A stretch of DNA of 64,000 bases from Mesoplasma coleopterae (GCF_002804245.1 NZ_CP024968.1:372001-436000); one strand, 5' to 3'. Shown: positions 40,540 through 53,186, counted from the stretch's first letter. Made by a program: numbers and translations. Notes: a model not told the origin generated them from the sequence alone.

Positions 40540-43323
40540 TTATTTAATTTCTACAATTAATTCAATTGAGTTATCAATATCTCCGTTTTCACTAACTAAA
40601 ATAGTTTCAACTATTTCACCAAAATTATCAGTTTTTTGACTCATACCTACAACTATATAGTCTGAGTTATTATATCTTACAATTTCTCCAACTCTAGCAA
40701 TATGATCAAGATTTATTGAGTCAATTTGATCAACTTCTTCATCAGATTGTCAGTTTAAGTTATCAATAGTTCCAATTTCATCTTCATCCATTGACTCAAA
40801 TAGTTCTGAGTATTTATCTTCGACATCATCAAGAAATTTTAATGCATCCATTGTTGAGTCTTCACGTGCATCATTTAGCATTTCTTCATCTAAATTAGTA
40901 CTTAATAAACTTTCATATTTATCTTCGACATCATCAAGGAATTTTAATGCATCCATTGTGCTAGCTTCTTGATCAATACCAGACGATAATGTTACGTTTT
41001 CAAACATTGTATCATCAACGTCTAATTCTTCAGACTCAAATTCAAATAATGTTCTTTCCTCTTCACTAAAAAATAAATCATCAGTTTCGTTATTGACTTT
41101 TTCAGTATAACTCTCAAGATTGCTAATTGTTTCTTCAATTTGATTTAATTCTTTTTCAATTTCATGATCAAAGTTTTCATCAATTTCACCATATTGAACT
41201 TTATTATCTATTAAATGAGTTGTTGGTCCCTCTTTAACTTCAGTTTTAATACTTATTTCTTCGATATTATTGTACTCGTCATCGCTAAATTGATTTTCAC
41301 TTATTATTGATATCTCTTTTTCCTCAAATGTATTAAATTCAAAGTCTTTTAAACTATCTTCTTCAGTTTCCAATAAACTTGCAGTTGTCATTTCCTCTAA
41401 TTCTTCATAGTCTTCAGTTTTGATTGCATCTTCATCAAAAGCAAAGTTTAATTCATTTTTTTCTTGTGTTATATCTGTTGATTTAAATGGTTTATTAAAT
41501 CCTTCTTTAATATAATCTTTTTCATGTAAAAAATGAACTTTATCTTCTTCTGAATTAAATCTAATTTCTTTGTTAGGTTCTTCAAATGATAATGCTTCAC
41601 CATCTAATTCATTGTAATCAGCAGTTTGAATTGAATCATCACTTTGTTCATTTAATTCAGCTGTATTTAAGAAAGTATCATCATGTTGTCTTTCTTCTGT
41701 TTCTTCAAATATAGTTAGTGTATCTTGTTTTAATTCTTCATAGTCTTCAGTTTTGATTGCATCTTCATCAAAAGCAAAGTTTAATTCATTTTTTTCTTGT
41801 GTTATATCTGTTGATTTAAATGGTTTATTAAATCCTTCTTTAATATAATCTTTTTCATGTAAAAAATGAACTTTATCTTCTTCTGAATTAAATCTAATTT
41901 CTTTGTTAGGTTCTTCAAATGATAATGCTTCACCATCTAATTCATTGTAATCAGCAGTTTGAATTGAATCATCACTTTGTTCATTTAATTCAGCTGTATT
42001 TAAGAAAGTATCATCATGTTGTCTTTCTTCTGTTTCTTCAAATATAGTTAGTGTATCTTGTTTTAATTCTTCATAGTCTTCAGTTTTGATTGCATCTTCA
42101 TCAAAAGCAAAGTTTAATTCATTTTTTTCTTGTGTTATATCTGTTGATTTAAATGGTTTATTAAATCCTTCTTTAATATAATCTTTTTCATGTAAAAAAT
42201 GAACTTTATCTTCTTCTGAATTAAATCTAATTTCTTTGTTAGGTTCTTCAAATGATAATGCTTCACCATCTAATTCATTGTAATCAGCAGTTTGAATTGA
42301 ATCATCACTTTGTTCATTTAATTCAGCTGTATTTAAGAAAGTATCATCATGTTCTGTTTCTAACGAATTTTCTAAAACTATTAATTCTTCATCTTCAGCA
42401 TACTCAATCTCTCCAAGAATATCAATCGTTGAGTAGTCATTAATTTCATCGTCGAATAATGCTACTGTTTTTTCATCTTCTGGTAATTGATCATAGTTTT
42501 CAAAGATTAAATCATCATTATCTATATTTTCAGAAACTGGATCAGTTTGATTATCACTATATTCTTCAAATAATATTTCTTTTTTATCTGCTTGTAATGT
42601 TGAAGAAATAATTTCACTAATTGTTTTTTCATTCGTATTAATGGTTGCATTAGTTTTTAGTTCTTCAAAAGTTGATGTTAAATCGATTGAATCTTCATCA
42701 AAATCTAATTCTTCTGATTTATCAAAGTTTTCACTAATTGTTTTATTAATTGATTCAATCAATTCAGAGGCGTCTTGAGATTGCTCTTCGTCATAAGTTG
42801 GGGTTGTATTGTCTTCTGTGATATCTTCAAGTGTTTCATTTGTTAAATCATTATCAACTGTTTCAGCATAAATGTTGGTAATTAAAATCTCTCCTTCTTT
42901 TGAAACAACTTCTTCAAAAGCAATTTGTTTTGGTTTTTCTTCTTCTGCTTGTCTTTTTCATAAGTTATTAGATAAAGAATTTAATCTACTGCGTTTTTGT
43001 TTATTTTGATTTATTTTGCTAAAAGGATCTTGTAGGTCTTTAATTAACTTTTCAGTTTGTTTTTCATTAACCATTTTAACATTATTTTTAGCTTCTAAAA
43101 CCTCAACTCTAGCAACATACTTTTCTCATGCTTGAGATAGGTCTTTTTTGTTGTCATCAAGTCAAATTAAATATAGTGTATATTTTTTAATATGTTCCTG
43201 AGTTGCTTTGTCATAATTTAAAAGTTCCTTATTTAAAATTGCCAATGTTGCATCAGCTGAAAACTTTTGTTTTAGAATGTAATTATTTATTTTATTTATT
43301 AAATCTATTGAAACGTTTCTCAT
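40540..43323 (-). CDS. Acidic tandem-repeat protein, 927 aa
   Basis: Long, very acidic (Glu/Asp-rich) protein without signal peptide or membrane segment. N-terminal ~150 residues are mixed, with Lys/Arg-rich SKINQNKQKRSRLNSLSNNLWKRQ; the remainder is acidic. Residues ~325-640 are nearly three identical 111-residue repeats (see repeat feature); later SSTMDALKFLDDVEDKY occurs twice. The C-terminal ~60 residues form a small globular piece (HIARVGEIVRYNNSDYIVVGM). Family not recognised; by layout a cytoskeletal, scaffold or surface-interacting protein is possible. Start ATG 43323; a shorter start does not exist upstream of the repeats. Confidence 0.7.
41399..42350. repeat. Tandem repeat, period 333 bp, 2.9 copies
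   Basis: Three copies (42018-42350, 41685-42017, and 41399-41684 partial) that are identical as far as I can read, inside the acidic protein gene and in frame (111 codons). Such near-perfect copies mean recent expansion or gene conversion and are prone to copy-number change. Confidence 0.9.
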
Positions 43324-43383
43324 ATTAACCCCTTTTAAATAAATTATACTTTATTTACAGCTGTTTTATTATTTCAGAATAGC

Positions 43384-43412
43384 AAAAAAAACGGTAAAAA
43401 TACCGTTTTTTT
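43384..43412 (-). terminator. valS terminator
   Basis: AAAACGGTA / TACCGTTTT stem, with T-run on minus strand; overlaps the valS stop region. Confidence 0.8.
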
Positions 43413-46035
43413 ACATTTTACTCAACTTTTCTTCAATAAGTTCTAATTGTTGTTTATATAATTCGTATTTTTCTTTCTCTTCTTTAATTTTTGAAGGAGC
43501 TGCTTTAGAAATGAAATTTTCATTATTCAGCATTCTTTCTGATCTAGATATTTCATTCTGAAGTTCTTTTTGCTTGTTAACTAATTCCTCTAACATTTTT
43601 TCTTTATCAATGAAATCATCATTAGGAATTTCAATAAAGAAGTCAAGAACTGGTAAGCTTGTTGTTTCAACTGATATGTCTTCATCAATTGTTAAATTTG
43701 CATTAACAAATTCATTTAAGAAGTTATTAATTTCTTTAGTATATTTACTTATGATATCTAAATTACCATTAGTTGCATTTCAATTTAAAACAACGCTGTT
43801 TTTAATATTGTTTGTTGCTCTAAATTCTCTTATTGAATTAATTAATTCAATGACTACATTAATATAATCTGTTTCAAAAATAAATTCTTTATCAAATCAT
43901 GTTTCTTCTAAAATAGAATTTTTCATATCTAATGTTTTGTAAATATGTTCAGTTACAAATGGAAGATATGGATGTAACATAATTAAAATATTCTTTAATA
44001 AATAAACTATTGTTTGTTGAGTTGCTTCTTTTGTTTCTGAATTGTTTAAATTTACTTTTGCAAATTCAATGTATCAACTACAGTATGTATTTCAAACAAA
44101 ATCATATAGCATTTTTCCAGCAATAGCAAATTCATATTTATCTATTAAATAATTAACTTGTTTTGAAACTTTACTAAATTCAGATAGAACCCATTTATCA
44201 GTTTCATTTAGTGCCGTTGAATTTAGAATTTCTTCTTCAGTTCAAAATTTGAAGTTTTCTTCTAAATTCATTAAAACGTATCTTGAAGCATTTCATAATT
44301 TGTTAATAAAGTTTCAAGCTGATTTAACTTTAGCATCACTATATCTGATATCTTGCCCTGGAGTAGAATTGGTTAATAATGAAAATCTCAATGAATCTGA
44401 ACCGTTATTAGCAATGACATCCATTGGATCAATTCCATTCCCTAATGATTTACTCATTTTAGTTCCATTTTCGTCTCTCACTAAACCATGAATTAGAACA
44501 TCATTAAATGGTATTTGCCCTGTATATTCAATTGTTTGGAATATCATTCTTGAAACTCAAGAAAAAATAATATCATGTCCTGTTACTAATACACCATTAG
44601 GTAAGTATTCTTTAAAGTATTTTGATTCAAAACCTTTACCACGCATTAATGTAGCAAATGGTCATAAACCTGATGAGAATCATGTATCTAAAACGTCTTC
44701 ATCTTGAATTCAATTTTCAGCATCTGCTGGTGCTGTTATTCCAACATAAATTTTTGTTTTATCATCTTTGTGATATCAAGCTGGAATTCTATGTCCTCAT
44801 CATAATTGTCTTGAAATAGTTCAATCATGAATGTTTTCCATTCATTTTTTTAACACTTGATCAAAACGTTCAGGGAAGAATTTAATATGTTTATCACTTT
44901 CTTGAAGTTTTAAAATCATATCAGCAAAACTATCCATTTTCACAAATCATTGATCGCTTAAATAAGGTTCAACAACAGCATTACTTCTTTCGCTAAAACC
45001 AACTTGGTGAATCATAGGTTCAGCTTTTATGAAAGTATTTGCTTTTGTCAGATTTTCAATGATTTTAGTTCTAGCATCAAAACGATCTAATCCTTCATAT
45101 TCACTTCCACCCATTTCATTTATTGTTCCATTTTCATTCATACAAATAGGTTTTGCTAGATTATGACGAACAGCTATTTCAAAGTCATTTAAATCATGTG
45201 CTGGAGTGCATTTCATAACTCCAGTTCCAAATTCTAATTCTACATAATCATCAGCAATAATTGGAATAGCTTGTTTATTAACTGGGTTAATAGCATTTTT
45301 ACCAATAAATGATTTGTATCTTTCATCTTTTGGATTAACTACTAAACATTGATCAGCAAACATAGTTTCTGGTCTTGTTGTAGCAACACTTAAAAATTCA
45401 TTAGTTCCTTCAATCATGTATTTAAAGTGATACATAAATCCTTCAACTTCTTTATAAATAACTTCTACATTTGAAATTGCAGTTTTTTGAATTGGATCTC
45501 AGTTAACAATTCTTTTTCCTTTGTAAATTAAACCTTTATTGTAAAAGTCCACAAATATTTCAGTAACAATTTTATTAATGTCTTCATCTAATGTGAATTT
45601 TTCCATGCTGTAATCAAATGCTAAACCTAGTTTAGCTCATTGTTGTCTAATAATTGATGCATATTCATGTTTTCATTTTCATGCTTGCTCTAAGAATTTT
45701 TCCCTTCCTAATTCAAAACGGCTTATCCCTTGTTCTCTTAGTTTAGCTTCAACTTTAACTTGAGTGCTAATTCCAGCATGATCCATTCCTGGTAAATATA
45801 ATACATCAAATCCATTTAATTTTTTAAATCTAATAATTGCGTCTTGCAAACTTCCATCTCATGCATGACCAATGTGTAGTTTACCTGTTACATTAGGTGG
45901 AGGTAAAACAATAGAAAATTTTGGTTTTTTAGAATCTGGGTTAGCTTTGAAATATTCATTTTGAATTCATCAATCATATCTATTCTTTTCAACTATTTCA
46001 TAACTATACTTAGTTTCTAATTCTTTTTTCATCAT
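43411..46035 (-). CDS. valS: Valyl-tRNA synthetase, 874 aa
   Basis: Class I aminoacyl-tRNA synthetase. N-terminal [16 protein letters not shown] (HIGH), editing domain with [15 protein letters not shown] and [19 protein letters not shown], then [14 protein letters not shown] (KMSKS) and anticodon-binding C-terminus with a coiled-coil tail. Full length. Two consecutive ATG codons (46035, 46032) follow GGAGAG. Many TGA Trp codons, including in the HIGH-domain region. Confidence 0.97.
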
Positions 46036-46116
46036 TTATCTCTCCATTTCAATATATTAATTTTATAATATTTAGTCTTTAACAAAAAGTAAAATCATAT
46101 TATTTATGTATAAATA

Positions 46117-46149
46117 AAAAAAATAATGAGGTAAACCCATTATTTTTTA
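46117..46149 (-). terminator. Terminator of P-type ATPase operon
   Basis: AAATAATG / CATTATTT stem embracing the ATPase stop codon, then a T-run on the minus strand. Confidence 0.75.
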
Positions 46150-49055
46150 CGTTTTTTATTTTGTTCTTTTACATCTTGATTAATCATTTCAGCTATTAAT
46201 ATTTGATTTTTTTGTCAATTACCAACTGATAAATGATATGAGTAAAATACAATAGCATCTATCATTAAGATTAATAAGAATGGAACAATTGAAATTGCAA
46301 ATGCTACAAACATAATTCAAATATTATCACTTGTTCATTTTGATGTTTCTTTTGAATATCCTACCAATCCTAAAATACTATCATTCAATCCAGGAATTGT
46401 TATAACTCCAATTGATAAAACTAATGCAATTAACGATGCATAAATTAATGGCTTAGAAACTTGTAATCTAATTTTTTTAGATGCTTTTCAATTCGATATT
46501 TTGATTAAATGCGCAAAGAATAAAGGCGACATAACTATTGTTATAAACATTGCTGTTCTTCCAAATACAATATATTCATCTAATAATTTATTTCTATCAA
46601 TAGCTGATAAACTACTATTCATAATTGCATGAATTTGTTCTAGTCAGTTATTTGAATCTAAATTTATTTTTCCAATATATTCACCTGAATTAAATACATT
46701 GTTTCAAGCATTAACATCTGTAGCCATCATTCCAATAAAGAATGAGCCAATTGAACATAATGCAGATAGCATTCCAATTTTAATAATAGGAATTATTAAT
46801 CCTTTTAATAACCCATTCTTACCAACTTGTGGTTTAAGTTTCATTAGAGTGTTATCTAAAGGACCCATTCCAATAGCAATAGCTAAACATGATTCTACAA
46901 TTAAGTTAATATATAAAATGTTTGTTGCTTCTAATGGTGATATTTTAAATATTAAAGAAATAATTAAAATTGATAAAACATTTGCTAAGTTGAAACCCAT
47001 TAATAAAGTTATTGCACGTTTAATTTTTTGATAAACATTTCTTCCTTCATTAACTCCAGTCATAATAGTTGCAAAGTTATCATCAGTTAAAATAACATCA
47101 CTGGCTTGTTTAGCCACATCAGTACCAGTGATACCCATAGCAACCCCTATATCAGCTTTACTTAAACTTGGTGCATCATTTACTCCATCACCTGTCATTG
47201 AGACAATGTATCCTTTTTTTTGTAATGTAGCAACAATCTTAACTTTATGTTCTGGGTTAACACGAGCAAATACTCTAATATTATCAATAACTTCTTCTAA
47301 TTCTTCATCAGACATTGTATCTAACTTATCTGATGAGATAACTTGTTTAGATTCATATGCTAGTCCTAAATCTCTGGCAATAGCTAAAGCAGTAATGGCA
47401 TGATCACCTGTAATCATACATACTTCAATTCCAGCAGCATGAGCTTCTTCAATAGCTTGAACAGCTTCTTTTCTAACTGGGTCAATCATAGCGACAGCTC
47501 CAATAAAAGTAAGTCCTTTTTCTTCAAGTTTTCCATTTTTCACTTCTTTGTATGCAAAAGCTAAAACTCTTAAGGCATCATCACTTAAATTGGTACTTGC
47601 ACGCATAATTTCGTTTTTATGTGATTCAGTCAGTTTAATAACTTCGTTTTCAATCATTATATAATCACAAATACTTAATAATTGATCAATAGCACCTTTA
47701 GTAAATGCTACTGATTTTTTATTAACAGTATTTAATGTACTCATTAATTTTCTTTCGCTATCAAAAGGTATTTCATCAATTCTTTCGAATTTTTTACGAT
47801 AAACTAATTCATCAACACCCATTAATTCAGCAAAATCAACTAATGCTAATTCAGTTGGGTCACCAATTCTTTCAGTTCCTTCAGTAATACTATCATTAGG
47901 TAAAACCAATGCTTTTAACAATAACTCTTTTTGAATGTTTTTATCTAAATCTAAATATTCATTAGCATCTATTATTCTATTGTTATCAATAACTTTTTTA
48001 ACAGTCATTTTATTTTGAGTTAAAGTACCAGTTTTATCTGTACAAATAACATTAACTGATCCTAAAGTCTCAACACTAGCTAATTTTTTAACTATAACGT
48101 TATTTTTAGCCATTCTTTTTGTTGAAAAACTTAATGTTATAGAAATTACAGCAGCTAAAGATTCAGGGATAATTCCAATTGCTAAAGTAATAGCAACCAT
48201 TAAATAACTTGCTCAAGCTTCAAAACCACCAACAAATGATAATAATAAAAATACAAGAATACCAACGAAACCAGCAACACAACTAATTACATATCCAAAT
48301 TTGCTAATTTTTTTCTCAAGTGGAGTTTCACTCTCTTCATTTTTGTCAATTGCTTCTGAAATTTTTCCAATTTCAGTGTTTAATCCTGTTCCAATAACAA
48401 TTCCAACAGCTCTACCTGCAGTTGTAAATGTTGACATGAAAGCAATATTTGTTTTTTCAGCTAATATTGTAGTTTCTTTAATTGCTTTATGAGTTTTTTC
48501 AACAGGCACAGACTCACCAGTTAAAATTGCTTCATCAATCATGAAATCAGCTGATTGAACAATTCTTAATTCAGCAGGCACATATTTTCCAGCCTCAAGG
48601 ACTACAATATCTCCAATTACTAAATCAGAAGCATCAATTTCTTTTTGATTATTTTCTCTTAAAACAATCGCTTTTGGTTTAGAAAGTGATTTTAAAGCAT
48701 CTACACTTTTTCTTGCTTTAACTGTTTGCACTGTTTCTAAAACAGCATCAACAATAACAATAAGCATAATAACTACAAAGTCAATAAACTCATGAAAGCC
48801 TATTTTTTGGCCAGGTGATGAAATTAATGGGGCTATAACTGATATAACAGCAGCAAACATTAATATTAGTTGTAATGGTTCAATAAACGCATGCAAGAAA
48901 GTAACTCATCAAGGAGTAACTTTTCCAGTTGGCAACTCATTTTTACCATTTTCTAAAAGTCTCTTTGCAGCTTCTTCTTCTGTTAAACCTGCTCTTATAT
49001 CAGTATCTAACTTATTTTCAATTTCTTTTATCTGACTACTCTCTCAACTATCCAT
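46140..49055 (-). CDS. P-type cation-transporting ATPase (Ca2+-type), 971 aa
   Basis: P2-type ATPase, probably Ca2+ export. N-terminal cation_ATPase_N motif, actuator LTGES (around 178), membrane IIPESL ion-binding segment (the family usually has PEGL; here Ser replaces Gly), phosphorylation CTDKTGTL with Asp340, TGDGVNDAPSL hinge, and ten or so membrane segments. Overlaps engB by eight bases and sits last in a five-gene operon. Ion specificity is not settled by sequence alone. TGA Trp codons join the segments. Confidence 0.9.
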
Positions 49056-49644
49056 TTTCTACCTCTATTAATCTAATTAAAGCATCATAGCTTTCTTTAA
49101 TATTTATTTTATCTAAATTTGAAACTTTAATAAATACATCATTTTGATCAAACTCTAAAGTTTCTTTTATTAATTTTTCATTTTTTGCAATTTCATTTCT
49201 TTTTAATTTGTCTAACTTAGTTCCAATCATTAAAACTGTTATATTGTTTGCCTTTAAAAAATCATACATTTGAATGTCATCATTTGTTGGTTTGTGTCTT
49301 AAATCAACTAACATACAAACTAGTTTTAAGTTTTCTCTTGATGTTAAATAATCTTCCATCATAATACCAAACTCAACTTTCATCGAGTTAGATATTTTAG
49401 CATATCCATAACCAGGAGCATCAACAAGTCTAAAACTACCATTATTTATATCAAAAAAATTTAATAATCTTGTTTTACCTGGTGTATTAGCAACTTTTGC
49501 TAATTTTTTCTTATTTGCTAATGTATTAATAAAACTAGATTTACCTACATTACTTCTTCCCACAAAACAAACTTCTGGCGTAGTATCTTCAATTCATCCA
49601 GACTTATTTGCTGCAGATTTTATAAATTCACTTTGTTTAAACAT
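49048..49644 (-). CDS. engB: EngB/YsxC ribosome-biogenesis GTPase, 198 aa
   Basis: Small Ras-like GTPase for 50S assembly: G1 GRSNVGKSS (29-37), G2 GKTR, G3 DAPGYGYA and G4 TKLDK. Overlaps the ATPase start by eight bases. Full length ATG start at 49644 preceded by GAGGTAAAT-type Shine-Dalgarno. A Trp (SGWIEDTTP) is TGA, which hides the true start from standard-code calling. Confidence 0.95.
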
Positions 49645-49653
49645 ATTTACCTC

Positions 49654-50190
49654 CTATATAAATTCTGTTTTAATTTTTAATTCAGTTAGAAAATCTTTTA
49701 GTTCTCAATGATATGAAACCTTTATGAAATCATAACCTTCAGCTTCTTTAACTTTAAATATTATTTTTTTGCGATTAACATCATTTTTTATTAATTCAAT
49801 TTCCTCAAAATTAAATACTCTATTTCAAATAACTAATTTACTATTTTTTACTAAAATATAAATTGATTTAATTTTATTTTGAATTAATGATATTCAAGCA
49901 ATTAACATTAACATATAGATAATAGAAATAATTGATTGAACTAGAATTATTTGATTGCTCATTACTATTAGACAAACAATTGTTAAAACAATAAAAGCAA
50001 TACTCATAGCTAATAGCAATATAAAATAACTTAAACATAAGTTAAATATTTTCTTGTTTTTGTAATATTTATTTTCTTGATCTATTAATTTTTTAATTTG
50101 ATTAAAAATTTTATAGTCTTTACTGGTTAAAAAACCTCAATAAGACATAAGAAATAAAGTAGTTACTAAGGGGAATATAATTATTTTCAT
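49654..50190 (-). CDS. Membrane protein with PH-like soluble domain, 178 aa
   Basis: Three or so membrane segments in the first 105 residues (about 4-21, 45-75 and 80-105), then a ~70-residue soluble part (FNFEEIELIKNDVNRKKIIFKV...) that looks like the PH-like (bacterial PH) domain common in such mollicute membrane proteins. Ends nine bases before engB's start. No standard-code ORF shows because of TGA Trp codons. Function unknown. Confidence 0.65.
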
Positions 50191-50191
50191 T

Positions 50192-50800
50192 TTAATCATT
50201 CTCGATTCTAAAACTTGAAATAATAGATTTTAATTTTAAATCAGCATTTATAAAGTAAATTTCTTCATTTGTTGTTTTCAAATAAGTTGTCTTTAAATAT
50301 TCACCATTAAAGTTTAAAATAAAATATTCATTTAAAAGAACTTTATTCAATTTAATAATTTTAAATTCATTACCATCATCTAAAACAATTCTTTTATTAC
50401 TTATATAAATAAGCGTTTTCTCAAGGTTATTTTGTTTTGTTTTGAATTTAAATAATGAATAATTTTTCTTTAAATTTTTTACATATTGATCATATTCATC
50501 ATCAAATTCTTTTTGTTTGCTTTTTTTAACTTCAATTTCATTATAAGAAACATCTAATTCATCAACATAATAAACTTTCTCATCATCTGCTAATTGAAAT
50601 TTTATTTTAATTGGTTTTAAACCTTTTAAAACTTCTTTTTCAGTTTTACTATATTCTGCTATTTCTTTAAGATATTCATCATTAATTTTTTTATAAGGTT
50701 TATGCTTAATTGAATAAAGAAAAGCTAATATTCCTACAATAAAAAGTATTAATGCATATAAACCTATTATGCAAATTGCAATTATAAATTTTGAATTCAT
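50192..50800 (-). CDS. Membrane protein of unknown function, 202 aa
   Basis: One N-terminal membrane segment (about residues 4-28) then a Lys-rich soluble region (YKKINDEYLKEIAEY..., EKVYYVDELDV...) that again looks beta-rich and PH-like. The ATG at 50800 follows GAAGAAGA; the longer upstream frame lies inside the preceding gene. Stop (50192) is one base before the next ATG (50190). Paralogue-like partner of the 178-aa gene. Confidence 0.7.
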   Translation of the reverse strand: MNSKFIIAICIIGLYALILFIVGILAFLYSIKHKPYKKINDEYLKEIAEYSKTEKEVLKGLKPIKIKFQLADDEKVYYVDELDVSYNEIEVKKSKQKEFDDEYDQYVKNLKKNYSLFKFKTKQNNLEKTLIYISNKRIVLDDGNEFKIIKLNKVLLNEYFILNFNGEYLKTTYLKTTNEEIYFINADLKLKSIISSFRIEND

Positions 50801-50801
50801 T

Positions 50802-51461
50802 TTATTCTTCTTCAAAGCCCATTTCGTATTGTGATCAAATATCAATTAAGCTAATTAATGATTCAGCTCTATTTAAAATTGATAAAATTTCATATTTTTT
50901 TTCTTTATCAATGCGTCTTTCAATTTTTAGTAAATTGATGGCTAATTTGCTTGCTTCTCTTAAATCATTTAAATTTTTTTCTTCTGATCCAATTTTTAGA
51001 ATTTTGACAAATTCATTTTCATTGTCAAAAATATTATTTAATTCAGAAATAGTATCTTTGTAAATTTTGTTAACTTGTTTAATTATTTCTTCTTTAAAAA
51101 TTTCTAAAATATTTTCTTGAGTTACAACAATATCTTTTGTTTCAACTAATTCTGTAAATTTAAATAAGAATTCATCAGGTGTTAAAAAATCACTCATTGC
51201 TGATGCTACTTGTAAATCAGAAACTATATCAAATTCTTCCATATGATTTAATGCTTTGATTTCTAATAATAATTGCTTTTCAAGGCTTTTTAGTCTTGTC
51301 AGCATTTTAACTAAGTCTTCTAATTCTTCAACTTCATTTAATTCATCTAAAAGAAATGTTAGTTCTTTATTATTTTTTAATTCTGCTTCAATGTTCTCTA
51401 AGCTTGAAATGATAATAGCCAAACCTGGTTCTAAAAAATCAATTTCGATTTCATTATTCAT
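50802..51461 (-). CDS. Helical acidic protein of unknown function, 219 aa
   Basis: All-helical, Glu-rich soluble protein with coiled-coil-like runs; no motif recognised. First gene of the operon with two membrane proteins, engB and the P-type ATPase (stop one base before the next ATG). Ends via a TGA-Trp at IDIWSQYE. A plus-strand gene diverges upstream. Confidence 0.7.
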
Positions 51462-51540
51462 ATTCTTTCTCCCTTTTAAAAGTTATAATTTATTTAATTA
51501 TACCTTATAATATAAAAAAGAATAAAATAGAGGAGTTATA

Positions 51541-52251
51541 ATGATTCAAAATTTTAAGTTAAAAGAACTAAATGAAGTTGAATTATCGCATTTAGAAGAA
51601 TTAAATTCATGATGAGATAAACCAGTTAACAAAAGGATAAAAAAATGTAAAATTTTTATTACTAAATTTGGATTGCAACCAAATGATTACATTACTTTTG
51701 ACAACATAAACGAAGTTAATTTTAATGTTTTTATTAGAGGGATTAATAACTATTTAAATTTCTATACGCCTAAATTAAAAACTATAGTTAGTGAAAGACA
51801 TGCTTTTAAAAAATTTGATAAATCAATTATTAATTATATGCAGTTAAATGGATATGTTGCTTCTTTAAGCACTATAGCTGCATTCTACACTGAAAAAGTT
51901 GATTATGATCTTAATAATTTTAATAAAACAGAAGCAATTAATTTTGCTAATAAACTTTTATTGGATAAATGAAATAAATTTAAAAAAGAAGTGCTTGTAA
52001 CATTTGGTGGTAATGAAATAATTAAAGATGTTATTAAAGGGATTTTTGAAAATGAAGTTGTTTATGATGGGATTTTTTTTGATTCAAGGGTTATTATTAA
52101 CACAATCGTTAAATATACGTCAAACCTATTAAAGCGAACTGAAATAACAGAAAAACAATTCTTAAATATCATGTATTTAGCATATCTTCAATCAAATTAT
52201 ATTGAATCATTCATTTATATTTATAAAGGTTTTACAATCAATTTAAAATAA
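51541..52251 (+). CDS. Helical protein of unknown function, 236 aa
   Basis: Unrecognised soluble protein, mixed helical with aromatic-rich segments; three TGA Trp codons. TATAAT at 51506-51511, then a GAGG Shine-Dalgarno. It faces the SDR gene, with a shared terminator between. Confidence 0.7.
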
Positions 52252-52293
52252 AAAAAGAACTGTTAGAAATTAAAACTAACAGCTCTTTTTTTT
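52251..52293. terminator. Bidirectional terminator
   Basis: CTGTTAG/CTAACAG stem with A- and T-runs between convergent genes. Confidence 0.85.
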
Positions 52294-52294
52294 A

Positions 52295-52903
52295 CTAATA
52301 AACTTTTATTTCTTGTCCATTAACATCGCTTTCAATAACATCAATAAATGCTTTTGCAGCTTTTGCTGCTGGTACTGATTTTACACCTTTAAAATATTCA
52401 GCATATTCAACCATTGATTCATCAAGTACACTTGGACTAATACAGTTAATTCTGATATTTTTTTTAATATCAAATGCAGCAGCTCTTGCAAAAGCTGCAA
52501 CAGCACCATTAGTTAAAGCATACATTGTTCCCATTTTAATTAGTTCATCTTTAATTACACCAGCAATTAAAGAAATACTTCCTTTTTCGTTTAAATATTT
52601 GCTTCCAATTAATACCATGTTAACTTGACCTAATAATTTACTATTTATTGAGAATTTTAAATCATCTTGAGTTAAATCCTCTATTGGTTTCATTTCAGCT
52701 GAACCAGCAGCATTAACTATGTGATCCACATTACCTATTTTTGCAAACATAGCTTCAATACTTTCTTTTGAAGTCATATCTACATGAACATCACCTGTTT
52801 TTCTTCCAGCTGTGATTATTTCATAAGATCTATTTTTTTCTTTTAATTGACTAACAATGGCTGAACCCAAAGTTCCACAACCACCTAAAACTAATATTTT
52901 CAT
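52295..52903 (-). CDS. Short-chain dehydrogenase/reductase, 202 aa
   Basis: Rossmann-fold SDR: GGCGTLGSAI (GxxGxLG, residues 7-13) binds NAD(P). The usual YxxxK appears as YALTN, so the lysine is replaced by Asn, as in a known short-SDR subgroup. Full length. Substrate unknown. GGAG Shine-Dalgarno. No internal TGA. Confidence 0.85.
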   Translation of the reverse strand: MKILVLGGCGTLGSAIVSQLKEKNRSYEIITAGRKTGDVHVDMTSKESIEAMFAKIGNVDHIVNAAGSAEMKPIEDLTQDDLKFSINSKLLGQVNMVLIGSKYLNEKGSISLIAGVIKDELIKMGTMYALTNGAVAAFARAAAFDIKKNIRINCISPSVLDESMVEYAEYFKGVKSVPAAKAAKAFIDVIESDVNGQEIKVY

Positions 52904-52976
52904 ATTTATCTCCTCTTTTACTTTTAAATAAATTATATATTGAATTTTAATTAATAAATAATATTAGAAAGAATAT

Positions 52977-53004
52977 AAAAAAAAGATGCATATAAGCATC
53001 TTTT
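52977..53004 (-). terminator. rpsU terminator
   Basis: AAAAGATGC / GCATCTTTT stem followed by a T-run on the minus strand. Confidence 0.8.
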
Positions 53005-53021
53005 AGCATTTTTGCTAATTA

Positions 53022-53186
53022 TTATTTGTATTTACGGTTTTGTTTTTGTTTGTAAATTCTTTTTTCTTTTTTACTTAGGTGATATTCACGTTTTCTAGCT
53101 TCAGCTTTATTAGATGATGCTACTTTTTGAAATCGTTTAAGAGCTTTTTCAATTGATTCTCCCTCATGTACGATAATACTTGCCAT
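53022..53186 (-). CDS. rpsU: 30S ribosomal protein S21, 54 aa
   Basis: Short, strongly basic: MASIIVHEGESIEKALKRF..., ending in a Lys/Arg-rich KREYHLSKKEKRIYKQKQNRK stretch, as in S21, which sits near the anti-Shine-Dalgarno end of 16S rRNA. Too short for the ORF track. Terminator right after. Confidence 0.9.
   Translation of the reverse strand: MASIIVHEGESIEKALKRFQKVASSNKAEARKREYHLSKKEKRIYKQKQNRKYK

Noticed and set aside
41399-42350. CRISPR-like or intergenic repeat array.
   Set aside because: The period is 333 bp, the units lie inside one reading frame and there are no spacers.
52295-52903. Inactive SDR because the catalytic Lys is Asn.
   Set aside because: The YxxxN form is typical of one known short SDR subgroup, so it is not evidence for loss of function.
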